The notes below the pieces were generated by a model, which was not told the origin of the DNA, did not search any database, and saw only the letters and a list, made by a program, of their open reading frames with translations. From NCBI GenBank assembly GCA_023053545.1, contig JAKZAN010000007.1, forward strand, positions 3,410,001-3,474,000: 64,000 nt of DNA. The letters are read 5' to 3'. Positions 22,438 through 35,000 of the stretch are shown one piece after another (position 1 is the first letter of the stretch; each line of letters starts with the position of its first letter). Source of the stretch: Lepidurus packardi. Lineage: Eukaryota > Arthropoda > Branchiopoda > Notostraca > Triopsidae. Position numbers and translations under genes: made by a program.

Positions 22438-24593
22438 CTATATAGTTAGAGGTTTCGGGTTTCCGAAGCAGGTCATTGGTCCGGAACGTGAGATCTTGCC
22501 CGTCAAACGATGGCCAAATAATCGTTCCGTGAAAGCAGCACACTGAGGAGAAATTCTCATGTCCCGAATGGTTTTCAAGCCAAGGTAATTCTTGCAAATT
22601 TGGTTCCCAACACCTTTGGTTCCGTTGAACAACTTGCTTAATACCCCATTCCAGGACTCATACGTGAAGGCCGAGTACTGCCACAAGGGTCCCCAATTGT
22701 TCACAGAGTCTGCGAGATGAAGCAAACCGTGGACGTTGTAGCTCACGTTCCTCTGCCCGTACAGACGCTGGAAGTCGCTAACGTACTGCACGAGAAATTG
22801 ACGAACACTTACCAAATGTGTTCGAGAAATATTGTTGCTCAGCATCACGTGCATTGCAGTACATAGAAGCAAAAAGTGCTGCAGATGCTCGGCGGGAAGA
22901 GACCTGCTTGCAGTTAGGACTGGCAGGGAATAAAATAAAAGGAAGGCTCTCAGTTCGGAAGCTTTCCAGTACGCTAAATCGCCCAAGGCTCGAGGAGCGC
23001 GAGTGATTTCCGATGGAGGTTTGTTGGCTGCAATAATCTTGTTAATTGCTCCTATTTGCGTAGGACGAAGGTAAAACGATTTGGCGTTGTTCTCCGTCTT
23101 CGTCAAAAGTGTAAACCATTGCTTCATTACACCAAGCGCTACACCATGCATGTACTCGGGGACTATAGCTTTAACAACATCCAGGTGACAGGTGACAGCA
23201 TAAAGGTGAAGGACACTCGATCCCTTGACGCCTTTGACAGCGTTACCTGTTGCTTGGGCTGCTTCGCAATCATCATCATGTTTGGCTGCGGTACGCTTGC
23301 GATGAACGATCTTAGGGTTCACGGGATAAATACGTCGTCCAGAATCCCTGACGCCTGGATGATAGCAGAAATCACATCCATACTGACCGTTGAATTGTTT
23401 GCAGTTGCGGATAAGAGCCCTCGCTGGAGCATCGGCTACAATGTTTACTGCGTACACCTTTCTGCCATCGCAAAGTTTCGGGTCTTTTTGATTGGCTTCC
23501 AGCTCGTCTGCTAATGGTTCCAACAAGGCTTTCATGTTGGGCTTACCATTCCCAGCCCATAATGCAACCATCATCGTATTAGTATAACGGTCACATGCAG
23601 GCAATTCGTTGACGCTTGCAAAAACTGGCCAAACTGAAAACTTTGATGACTTGAAAAAGGACGCGCCGTCCGTATTGATCTGTAAAGTGACGTCCTTCGT
23701 TGAATCAAAGTTAGGGGTCCTCGTCAGAAAAGATTGATAGGCATCACCATCAAAAATGCCACTAATAAAATCACGATTTTGCTTCCGGGTCTGTAGTTCT
23801 GCTTTTGCCAGTAGCTTCGTCAACTGTGGTAAAATAGGTACTTCAAATAACGAGGGTCCGTTATCCATTTCAACGGTTGTCGGCACATGACGACAATTGC
23901 TGCAGGATGGTTGCCCATTTGGGTCCGATTTTGCCTTAAAAATGTAGCCGCACTTTGGGTTCGGACAAAGGTCTATCTTCTTCACATTGTTTTCGAACAC
24001 AGAACAATAAGTTTGCTTGAATTTATACACGCTTCTTTGAGGAATCGATTTCGAGTGGGATGAACCAATACTTAGTAATGCGGCCAACTGAGCATCGGTT
24101 GAAGTAAACCGCAATGCAAAAGCCAGTACCATGAAATCTGATTCCGTTTGCGAAATGTCATCATCTTCGTCTTCGCTTTCTTCAAACGCCTCCTGGTCCC
24201 CGTGCTCTTCTTGAAACTGGTCCGATTCCTGCTGGTCCTGGTCAGAATCAACATCCTGGTCAGAATCAACATCCTGGTCAGAATCAACATCCTGGGCCGA
24301 ATCAACATCATGGTCCATGTTCACTGCTGCAGTCTCTTCATTTGGCACTTGTGCGTTAAGCATCTCGACGATACCATTATCAACCTAATAGTATATGTTA
24401 TACGTGTGGGCATCCAGTCACGGAATATGAAGAATGTATAGACTTTATACAGCAGCAAACCAGAAAGAAACCATAAGGTAGAAATTGAACAATTACGTTA
24501 GGATAAAATAAAATCACAACTTGTCATACAAATATAAAACAATAATTACATGTTGGCTGCAACTGGTTTCCGGTTCGCTCGCACTGCTGTTTC
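22438..24593 (-). CDS. CACTA/EnSpm-type (Tnp2-like) transposase
   Basis: The main exon is 24384-22438 (648 codons plus stop), entered through an acceptor ctattag. A likely upstream exon is 24593-24550 (44 nt, acceptor cttacag, donor gtaatt), which joins in frame without stops. The protein begins with an acidic Asp-Val-Asp-Ser-Asp-Gln repeat. A zinc ribbon follows (CPNPKCGYIF...CSNC), then the Tnp2-type core: TDGASFFKSSKFSVWPV, ADAPARALI, GCDFCYHPG and PEYMHGVALGVMKQW. These are typical of animal CACTA transposases, which cut and paste DNA through a DDE-type site. No CACTA terminal inverted repeats were found, so the element boundaries are unknown. The first exon was not found. Confidence 0.75.
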
Positions 24594-25071
24594 CTGTAAG
24601 AGTTAAGTATGCATGATATGAAGACAAGCATAGCCTATAAGCACCGTCAAATTTATCATCATTTATTAAATTTTATTTATTAAATTTATAATTAATAATC
24701 AAATAACAAAGTTTCATGCATGTTTTTCATAAAAACAATTTCTTGGCAATGTGTTCCTTTCAGGATCAGTCAATGCGTCAAGGGTCCTCAATTCAATTCC
24801 ATTTGAATTATCTCAGTCAGTATCAGTCAGCTAAAACAGAGACCAAACCACACCCTCCGTCAAGCCATTTCGTGACTGGGACTGACGACTGATTGAATTT
24901 GACTGGCAGTGTGCACCCAGCTTTAACAAGTGAATTCTTTTCAGGCGTCTAAAACCTTTGCTAAGCGCTTCAAAATCTTCGTTCTTGAAATGAAAGGAGC
25001 AAATAATCGTTCTCTTAGACACCTATCAGAGCAAAAAATCTTAAGGTTTATACGAAAATTTAGAGTAAAGA

Positions 25072-26752
25072 ATGCTTAGAATGGACCAAATGTTCGAAAC
25101 AGTCAAAGAAGCAAACGACAGAGGCTGCGAGGCGGTCATTATACTCGAACCACCCCAAAAGATTGATTCTGTGACTTACCAAGGTTTCTACGTATCGGTG
25201 CCCAACTCCGAATACAAAGGGCTCATAATCCTGTCCAAATTGAACAGCAATGTCACAGTGAACTGGGTAGACGAGCTCTACGCCATCCTCCAAATCACTT
25301 CCCCACATGCCCTCCCTATTACGGTGATTGGAATATACAGGCGACACACGGCAGACACCGATACTTTACTCCGGACTATATGGGAGAGACGTAAACATCT
25401 GAGCCCACACATAGTACTCACAGGCGATTTCAATGCCCACCACTGGTGGTGGGAGAACAAATCGCCAGACGAGGCAGGCAACCTCTTGACTGACTTTGCA
25501 CACAGACATAACTTTGACTTATTAAACAAATGGGACACCCCAACCTTTAAAAACGAAAGAGGACACTGCTCCACATTGGACTTGACTTTTGCGACGCCCC
25601 AAATTCTCACACAAGTTAAACACCACCTGCTAAACGACGACAATTTTGTGAACGAATCGGACCACGCCGCAACAACCATAGACTTCCTTTCACATAATAA
25701 AGCACCTTCTGTACACGCTTGGAACTACCACAAAGCTAACTGGCTGCAACTGAACACAGACTTGGCTTCAGACATCTTCGAAAATGTCTCAGTTCTTTCT
25801 GACTTACACACTCCACAAGACATTGACGCAGCCACATACTGCCTAACCAGACTAATCACGCGTGCCATGCAGCGTAACATCCCAAGACGGAAAATCGGGA
25901 ACAAGACGAACCCTTGGTGGAACTCTAATCTGAAATCCTTGCGAAAGCAAACTGCCAGCTTACATAGACTTCACCAGGTCTCGCAAACTCCAAGCAGCTA
26001 GCAAAACTGGAAAAGAGCAAGAAACCAGTACAGAGCGGAAGTTCGAAAGACTCGAGAACAATATTGGAACAACAAACTACTAACACCGGACAATCGTGTG
26101 CTATGGAATTGGGAAAGGAACCTCCGCCACAACATCGAAAGCATGCCTAGATCAACTCCAGAACAAAGACGGGATCCCTTTTACCGAACCAGTGGATAAA
26201 TTAAATTTCTTAGCTACTGACTTAATCAACGGACAGCCACACATACCTGTTACCTTCACTCCTGCACGACCTTACAAAGTCCTCAGAAATCCAGCCCCCC
26301 CGTTTACCCTGAGCGAAATTCAAGGTATCCAGGAGCATATCCCACCTTTAAAAGCAGCCGGCCATGATGACATTCAAGCCATCGTCATCAAACATATATG
26401 GAACACAATCGACAAAACCATCCTGCGAATTTACAATGCATCCCTCACTATTGGTTACTTTCCAACTATCTGGAAACGTGCAAAAGTCATCCCTATTCCA
26501 AAACCAAACAAAAAGGACTACACATCTATTAAGAGTTTTCGTCCCATTGCATTACTTCCTATCCTAGGGAAAATGCTTGAAAAAGCTATTTCCCAAAGAC
26601 TCTCCGACTCTTTAGAAAAGGGCAAACTTCTAAACAACTGCCAATGGGGCTTTAGACCCTCCCGTTCGACCACCGACGCACTAGTATCACTTAGTGACTC
26701 CATCCTCAATGTACGACGTACGACGAAATACGACACTTTACGTATCAATTGA
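25072..26752 (+). pseudogene. LINE (non-LTR retrotransposon) endonuclease-RT fragment
   Basis: The first frame (25072-26001) is an endonuclease/exonuclease/phosphatase domain with GDFNAHHWWWE, STLDLTFAT and ESDHAATT. A TAG at 25999 interrupts it, and the frame shifts by 26096. The second frame (26096-26752) is the N-terminal half of a reverse transcriptase: LKAAGHDDIQAIVIKHI, WKRAKVIPIPKPNKKDY, SFRPIALLPILGKMLEK, QWGFRPSRSTTDAL. The sequence stops before the catalytic YADD block, so the copy is truncated and dead. The motifs fit the Jockey/Tad-like group; the exact clade is uncertain. No poly(A) tail or target duplication was identified. Confidence 0.85.
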
Positions 26753-27847
26753 TACTTTCAGCATTCAGAAAGCTTGCATATCTGCCAATGAATAGGAAGG
26801 CCATGGATTCATTAGGGAATTAAAGGTTCCATATAATGAAAAGGGAAGGAAAGTTAAAGTGAAGGGAATTTTCTGTGCCTTGGAGCTCGGAGTAGAAACG
26901 GATTCAACTTTCCCAAAGTTGGGGTTTGGTTTGGTACAAAACGGTTCGAAATAAGCAAACTTAAACAAACAAGCAAACTGAGTAAACTACACCCGTTTCC
27001 CTATACCCGTTTCTTTTCCAGAGTACCCCCAACTTTGGGAAAGTTTTAGGAAAGGGTCATCCCTGAAAGGTTCATGTCGTTATAGCGAGGTCACAGGTCA
27101 AGAAAGCGGATGTGGGCTGTGTGACATCAAGCCGGAACAACCAGACGAGTCTCGGTTAATTAGGAAGGAAGACTTTTTTGGTTATTTTTACCAAACAGCG
27201 TGTTTTCTTTTATTTTTTTTTTAAACTTAACCAGCGTGACCATCTGCTCTTTCCTGATCCTTTTTTATTGTTTCGCAGTGGGACAAAATTACACATGTGT
27301 TGAAGAACTTGTAACAGGTAGACCAACTATAGTGATCTATAGTATAGCCGTCTTTTCTTGAAAGATGTTGGTATAGCCATAGTAACAAAGGAGACAACTG
27401 AAGGGTAGGCTTTGACATTGAGAAGAAAAGATTCTGCATTGAAATGTAATTTTAATTTTGAGAGATCTCTAATTAATCTTTAATGCGTGTCCGCTGCTGA
27501 CCCCTTACAAATCCGAAGACCCGGCCAGGCCTTTGACTAATCCTGGAAAACATGGAAAGGTAAGTGTAAGAAATTGTAGGAAATCTGCTTTCACAGAAAA
27601 TATATAGAAATAGAAAGAAAATCTGCTTTCACTAATAAACTCTATATCCGCATTTTTATAAAAACCGGTTGTAAATTTTTCAACACATAAAGGATAACGT
27701 TAATTATAGTAATAGGTTTTGAGGTCGAGAACTTTCCTGCTTATTGTCAGCAGGTATAGAAATAGTCTTGCTAGACGTAAAATATACAAACAGTCCTTTG
27801 CTTCATTCGGCCGTCTCAACATCATACCTTATATCAATCCCAACGTA
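26753..27847. other. intergenic stretch with a short inverted repeat
   Basis: No gene recognised. The string aactttcccaaagttgggg at 26907 is complemented by ccccaactttgggaaagttt at 27027-27046, suggesting a small MITE-like fold-back of about 140 bp. At its left edge a gtacgacgtacgac repeat follows the LINE fragment. Confidence 0.55.
27075..27110 (+). repeat. 36-bp direct repeat, copy 2
   Basis: Exact match to 21540-21575. It may mark an end shared by two related elements or a filler left by repair. Confidence 0.9.
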
Positions 27848-28984
27848 ATGTCTGAAACAACGAAACGAATCAGGAAACCAACAAAGCGTGAAGGCTTCGT
27901 GGACACTAATTTAAAGCAACGGAACCCAACCCAACAACACAGAAAAGCAGCAACGCAACCGAAGGCGAACCTTCTGCCACAAACGAAGGCGGATCTAGCA
28001 TTTCGTTCGAAGGTACATACTATATATTTTTAGCGTGAATTTTGGAATATAATTTTTCACTTATTTTTTTAATTTATATTCAATGTAAATTTGATGTTTT
28101 TATTTACTCAAGCAGTCAGCACGTCCCTCCGGAGAGTCCGTCGGTCTCGTCCGTCCGCCGAGTCCGGCTGTGCAATCTTTGCAAGGATGCAGTGGGGGCG
28201 AGTCCGCCTCCGTTTCACGCAGTCTTGCACGTCCGTCCGGCGAGTCCGTCCGTCCGGCGAGTCCGTCCGTCCCTTCCGTCAGGCGAATCCGGCTGTGCAA
28301 TCCTTGCAAGGATGCAGTGGGGGCGAGTCCGCCTCCGTTTCACGCAGTCAGAATTACCGGGCCCCCTCACCTGCGTATTCAGAGCCGATTTCCAACCATA
28401 ATAGGATGGATGATTCTGAAAGTGTAAGTTTTTGGGCACATTTTTCTTAACTGTAATTCACGTTGCTAAGATCTAATTTATTTTAACTACAATTTTACTA
28501 TTTTTCACAGGTCGTTTCAGCTGCGGATGCGGATTACCATGCGGATGCGGATGACCATGCGTATGCGGATGCGGATGACCATGCGGATGCGGATGCGGAT
28601 GACCGCATAGGTCACTTGGTGAGGGAACAGGTCCTTCGATGCTTTAAAGAGCTGGATGCCAAGAAAAAGCAAGAAAATAAAGTAAGTAATATCATCACGA
28701 GTCATATTTTAGTAATTTTGTTATTAATGTAGTGTTAAAAATTTCGTTACAATTTTATTTTTTTCCCCCTGTAGTTCATTACTTTTGGGGATCACCATAT
28801 TTCTGTTGACCAGCTGGAGTCCTGTTTGGCAGACCTCCCGTCAAGCAGTGGGAAAGACGTCACTGACAGCTTGCTGAAGTTCTTGCTCGGGAAGAACGTT
28901 TTGGCAACCCAAACATTAACGGGAAGACCGGGCCCTGTCCCGGGTGTTCCAACCAAGCCACAACTCAACAAGGCAACCATCTAA
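27848..28984 (+). pseudogene. BEN-domain-like gene, right inverted copy (four exons, 3' truncated)
   Basis: Exons are read as 27848-28012 (55 codons, basic, MSETTKRIRKPTKREG), about 28116-28423, 28511-28681 and 28775-28984. Splice sites are gtacat, ctcaagcag, gtaagt, ttttcacag, gtaagt and ccctgtag. Exons 3 and 4 match the left copy. Exon 4 stops early (at 28982) because similarity to the left copy ends after ...QLNKATI, so the last ~20 residues of the BEN-like domain are missing. Exon 2 contains an internal duplication of about 125 bp (both copies include ggatgcagtgggggcgagtc) whose halves are in different frames, so the full gene is probably broken. ATG 28406 could give a shorter frame of 132 codons across the last three exons. 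Function unknown. Confidence 0.5.
28438..28980. repeat. right arm of a ~550-bp inverted repeat
   Basis: Matches the reverse complement of 21875-22435. The left boundary falls in the intron before exon 3 of the BEN-like gene. The right boundary falls inside the last exon, so the duplication ignored gene structure. Confidence 0.9.
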
Positions 28985-29021
28985 ATAGGAAAAATCATTT
29001 AGTTAATAATTAAATAATTAA

Positions 29022-32000
29022 TTGAATCATTTCAAGAAATTTCTTACGCCCAATATGCTGCCGCAGACACACGAGAAGGGGCAGACACACGAGCCGGGGC
29101 AACCACACGAGCCGGAGCCGGGGCAACCACACGAGCCGGGGCAACCACACGAGCCGGGGCAACCACACGAACCGGAGCAGCCAAATGAGCCGGGGCAACC
29201 ACAGGAGCCGGAGCAGCCAAATGAGCCGGCTCGTAGGGTGGCTCGTAGACTGGCTCGTACGCTGGCTCGTACGCTGGCTCGTAGAGCAGGTAGGGTCGCT
29301 GGTCGGCTGCCCAGTTGCCCAGAAGTTGCAGGTAATGGATATATTATATTTATAATCTTAGACAATATATGCATTAATTTCGTTTTATATATTGTTGCGG
29401 ATGACCTTTTCTAGACTTAGCCTTCTTTAGATTCTTAGTGTTATTCTTAGGGGCCTTCATTACATTCTTAGTTGCATTCTTAGTTAGTGGAAGACTCTTA
29501 AGAGAAGGTCGAGGTCAGAGGACCAAGGTTGACTTAATTGCATTCTTAGTTAGTCGAGGTCAGAGGACCAAGGTTGAAGGAAGCATTTTTGTTCATGGAA
29601 GTGGTATAAAAAGATACGCCAATGTACAGACGAGGCAGTTGGGTTTTAGACCAAGCAAAGAAATACAGCATTGAAAAAAACCATCCGTGACAAATCTGGT
29701 GTCAGAAGTGGGATTTGGATAGATTCATCGGTGGTCAGTAGCGACAATCTCTTAAAACAGGTAGCAAGAGTCCTGGCATTAAAGGGTTCTGTATTGGATC
29801 TTGAAAAAACGTACAAAGCTGACCATGTGGCGAGCGTCTTAAATTGCTTTGGAAACAGATCACAGTCCCTTTATAGTCCTGCTTGCTGGAACCTTGGCGA
29901 ACAACCCTTATTCCTTTCAAGAAAGCTAACTCCACCGTCCAGAATCATCCAAAATGACCACGTCACCAACCCCAACAGCAGCAGCAGCCCACCAGATGGA
30001 GGAAGATGCTGGGGAAGGAAGTTTTCCCACCACACGCCTGATGAGGAGTTTTTTGGCCTCACAACAAGCCGTATTGGACGCATTAACGAAACAGACGACT
30101 AATCCACCACTACCTGGGAAAATCAGCAGCCAGAGCCTTGCTACCATGGCGATCTTTTCCGGCGGCCCCGAGGAGGACGTGGAGCATTGGGCTGAAACCC
30201 TCTCTCGAATAGGGAAAGTAGAAGGCTGGACACCGGAGCAGCATTTACGAGCCGCCCTGAGTAAGATCGCGGGTCCTGTTGTCCACTGGAACGACTCGCG
30301 CGGCGGCGCTTGTAAAAACTGGGATGACTGGAAAATAGCTCTACAAAAGGCGTTTGGAAGGCCACTCTCGTTAGAACAATGGAGCGCAAAAATTCAGGCC
30401 CGGGTCCAACAAGCAGGAGAGAGTACCGCAAGTTATTTATACGATAAACTACGACTTTGCGAACGCTGCCCAATCCAACTAAAAGAAAAATAACAAATTG
30501 AGCGTCTCGCCCGCGGATTACGACGACCTGATGTAGCTGCGGCTGTTATGGCCAGACGACCAAATACAGTGGACAGCTTCATTGATTTAATCAACCACGT
30601 CGAAACTACGACTTGTAGCTATAACGCTCCTATCGTGCCCGTCACCTCCGTGCAGGGGTCGACACTTCCCCCTCAAAATTCTGCATTGAGCCCATTACCG
30701 TTATACCCGCCCGTTAGTCCCCAAGTCAAACCCAGCTCACCTACGTCAGATACCCTGCCGGCTACAATCGAGCAGCTACTTACCCGTATGAGTTCCCTAG
30801 AGCAAACCATGCGAACTCAGAAGTCGGAGCACAATCGGCAACCGTCCCGCCGGCCGACTTGCTATCAGTGTGGTCGAGAAGGGCACATCGCCCGCGACTG
30901 CCGAAATCGAAACAATTCGCCTCGAAATCTACAAGAATCCATTGTATGTTTCCGATGCGATAAGGCTGGCCACATTGCCCGGAACTGCCCTACTCGAGTG
31001 CCACCCACATCGGAAAACTCCTCAGCCGACCTGTAGGGGCAGGGCCGGCTGTAAGTCCTAAAGGCTCCAACGTGGTTACTGTAGATGGAACGATATCCGA
31101 TCGAAGAATAGGTTTACCCGTGATTCACTTGGATGTCGGGGGAGTAGGTCAGGTAACCGGTCTTGTCGATTCAGGCGCTTCGTGTTCCCTCATTTGTGCT
31201 TGTACCCTGCCGCAGCATTCAGAGATCCAACCATATTTTGGAACTCCACTAACTGACGCTGGGAATGGAGTTGTGCCAGTATTAGGAACAATTATGCTAG
31301 AAATCACCCCGACCACCTTGAACCGTCCATGTATGCATCAATTTTTAGTAGTTAATCAAGCCCCCTTCCCGGTTATACTCGGTGTAGACTGGATGGCTGT
31401 TGCAAATGTCAGTGTCCTTAGTTCCGAAGGACAAATAAAAGTAATGTATGATGCAGAAACCTTGTCAAAACATGTACTGTATGCCCCACCTAAAATAGAA
31501 ACCACATTTGCTCCCTGCAATACCCTTGAAAAATCAGCTCCTAGTTCGGAAAAATCATTTCTTCAAGATTTTCAGGTTATGGACGGTCATTCCGAAGGGT
31601 TCTTAGGTGTGCTCAGGTCTTCCGAAACGGCCGTTATTCCTCCGGGTTCACTGTGTTTTGTACCAGCTTATGTCCCTAGAAACTCTCCAAATACCATTAT
31701 AGCAGCAGCGGTCCTTAGGGCCAACCCAGGCGACGAATGGATTACCCCGTCGAGCCTCCTACAAGCTAAGAATGGAAAGACCTTTGTTCCCGTTCTCAAT
31801 ATTGGAAAACACCGTTTGACCATCCACCCCCATACAAAACTAGGGCTAGCTAGCGCTCCGCAATCGGTCTCGGTCCCCATTGACTCTCCCGGTAACCAGG
31901 GGACAGTAGCTACCGTAAACCACCGTTCTTCAAGTAATTCCACTCTCCCGTTTAACGACACTCAGTTCGGGGAAACTTTTAAGCCAGGACCAGAGACGAG

Positions 32001-35000
32001 AGTTGTCAGACCTTCTGAATTCATACTCTCAATGTTTTGCAACCTCCGACAAACCTCTGCAAGGTACAAGTTTGGTCGATCATCAGATCCACACGGAACA
32101 ACCAATTCCCTTGCATGTTCCTCCTCGACGGGTATCCGCTGCAGAACGACAAATCATTTCAGAACAAGTCACCAAGATGTTGGACGCAGGCATCATTACT
32201 CCTTCTACCAGTCCATGGTCTTCTCCCGTCGTGCTTGTCAAAAAGAAAAATGGCGAACTACGGTTCTGTGTAGACTATCGACGACTAAACAGTATCACGA
32301 AGAAGGACGTTTACCCCCTTCCACGTATTGACGACATTCTTGATCGAATTGGAAACGCCGTCTTCTTTACATCTTTGGATCTGGCTAGTGGGTACTGGCA
32401 GGTAACGGTCAACCCCTCAGACCGGGAGAAAACGGCTTTCGTTACTCCCGATGGGCTTTACGAATTTCAGCGGATGCCTTTCGGATTGTGTAATGCCCCG
32501 GCCACTTTCCAGCGTCTGATGGACCGAGTACTTGCGGGACTCAAATGGTCTCACTGTCTAGTATACTTAGATGACATACTCATCTTTGGGCGTACCTTTT
32601 CGGAACATCAGGATAGACTACGACTGGTATTAGAAGCTATACGACATTCGAATCTTACACTAAACCTGGACAAATGCACCTTTGCTCGTCCGGAAGTCGT
32701 GTTCCTAGGGCATCGCGTTAACTGCCATGGGATTGGCCCGGATTCCCAGAGGGCTGAAGCCATTATAAACTATCCCCAACCTAGTAACCTCAAACAACTC
32801 AGGCGGTTTCTTGGCATGCTGGGATATTATAGGCGCTTTATCCGGGGTTTCGCCGCCATAGCCCGTCCCCTGTATGGTCTGTTAAAAAAGGCAACGACTT
32901 GGAACTGGACGGAGCAAAGCAGCGCATCATTCCTTCACTTAAAACAGGCTCTACGTACCGCCCCGATTTTAAACCATTTCCAAGAGGAACGGGAGATTGA
33001 AATCCATACGGATGCCAGTTACGAAGGGCTTGGCGCCGTTCTAGTACAACGAAAGGGTAACGAAGAATTCACCATTGCCTATATTAGCAGAAGACTCTCG
33101 GATCCGGAATCTCGATACCACAGTAATGAACTGGAATGTCTTGCCGTGGTTTGGGCCGTTACGAAGTGGAGGTCCTATATTTTTGGTCGGCCCTTTAAGG
33201 CCCCGGTATACAGAACCCTCTTATGGGTGAATAACATGGGGAAATTCGGGGGCTGATATCTTAAAAACTACTCAACCGATTAAAATGATACATATAACAA
33301 AAAATCGATCAGAAAAACATCTACTGCAAGTGATCGAGTTTTTTTTAAAAAATTATGTAATTTAACTAAAAAATTGAAGGCAAAGTTTTGGGAATTTCTA
33401 AATAACCGAAAAATTGGAAATCGGGCCATCACTTGCAGTAGATATTTTATTTCTAGATTTTTTACAATTTAAAAAAAATACATCGGACGAGTAGTTTTTA
33501 TGAAATCAGCCCCCGAATTTTAATAATTTAGCTCCCTATACAGTGGTGCCAATTTGCCATGTGGGGGAATAGGAAAAGTTTGCAGTCGGTGCAAGAAAAC
33601 AGCGGGCTATATGAATGAAGGATTGGCCTTGAAGGAAGGGATAGTTGATAATGCCTATGGCACGCCTTCTCTACAAAACATTTCCCCTAGAATTCTCTTT
33701 TCTTCAAGAACAACCGTTGACGGCCGACGTCACCACTCCTCAGGGTGGGACTTACTTTGTAAACAATAACGAAGCTACACGAGTTTTCAGTTAAAAAAAT
33801 TCATTCAGTTTTACAATAAAAGTTTTCTAATTAAGGGTGGATCACATTGGTATGCAGTTCCAGTTGCAAGTAGTCTAATAGTAATATAAAATAGTTGCTT
33901 CCCTTGACACATTTTCGATAAAGCAAGAAAAAGACTCATTTCCAAAATTATAGTTCCATAAGCCTAACGATGGGATATAAGAAGAAATCTGCCATTCTTT
34001 TGACGTGGAGTTGGGCATCTTCTAAACTTACGTCTCAATTGTACGCCCGATTGAAATATGTGTCTTTCTAGTGGGTTTGTGTAGATAATGTTGACACTAT
34101 GACAAGACATGAATTAAATAATTTTTTATTACTAAAATGAGAAAAAATAACTAGGCTTACCACAAGTAGTTCGCAAAACAGCATTGCGCTTATCATTTAA
34201 AAAAATATTCGACGTGAACTACGCATCTAGCATCCCAGTGACCAAACTTCTTCACATTTTACAGGTGTGAGCCAAACTCAATTGACTTATATGTTGAACG
34301 TAGATATTATAAGATTTCCTGCCGCACGCCTTTATATTCTTTGTAACCCTGTTGAAGCGAATTGTTTAAAAAAAATACTCATTACAGAGGTGATTCGCCA
34401 AAGGCATTAGTTGACAACCTGTAATATAAAATATTTATTACGACCACGTAATGATTTTGCGTTCACAGTACCAGTAAAACGTGCTAAAAGATCGAACATA
34501 TGTGTTCTTTATTTACAGTGACATAATAAACGTAATTACATTGGGAAAAAATAAAGTAGCGTCAAAAGTTTGCATTTAGACATGAAATACGAAAATTGTT
34601 CCTGACCGTAACTACGACAAATATTTCTGACCTCTTAACCTCCCTTGACATGACTCAACTTCTTTCCGAGAAAGGTTCTTCTTCCAGACATTTCTGGTTT
34701 CTCTAGACAAATCAACGTTGTTTCTCGACCTTTCTTTCTACCTATATATTCTTGCATGAAACTAGTGATAAAACGAACAACAAACAGACATAGACAGTAT
34801 CGACAGCCCGTTTTCCTTACCGTAGCACGACTTCGACGAAACCCGATATGTGTAGTGTAGTGTTTTTAGTCTAGTGAAATAAAGTTAAATAACCAAATCT
34901 TCGACTTCGTTTAAATACCCGTGGCTCGTAAATTTATCGCGAACAATTTCTGGTGCATCGACCGGGAAATCAAAGCGTTTCTTCGTATAACAATCAAATC

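Noticed and set aside
23056-23514. 152-codon plus-strand frame
   Set aside because: Antisense shadow of the CACTA transposase.
25278-25679. 133-codon minus-strand frame
   Set aside because: Antisense shadow of the LINE endonuclease.
27719-27847. Upstream extension of the BEN-like gene frame before ATG 27848
   Set aside because: The extension has no ATG start and no recognisable sequence; the first ATG fits better.
31990-32010. Programmed frameshift in gypsy pol
   Set aside because: The shift lies between protease and RT, not at the usual gag-pol junction, and the copy has other disabling changes, so simple decay is likelier.
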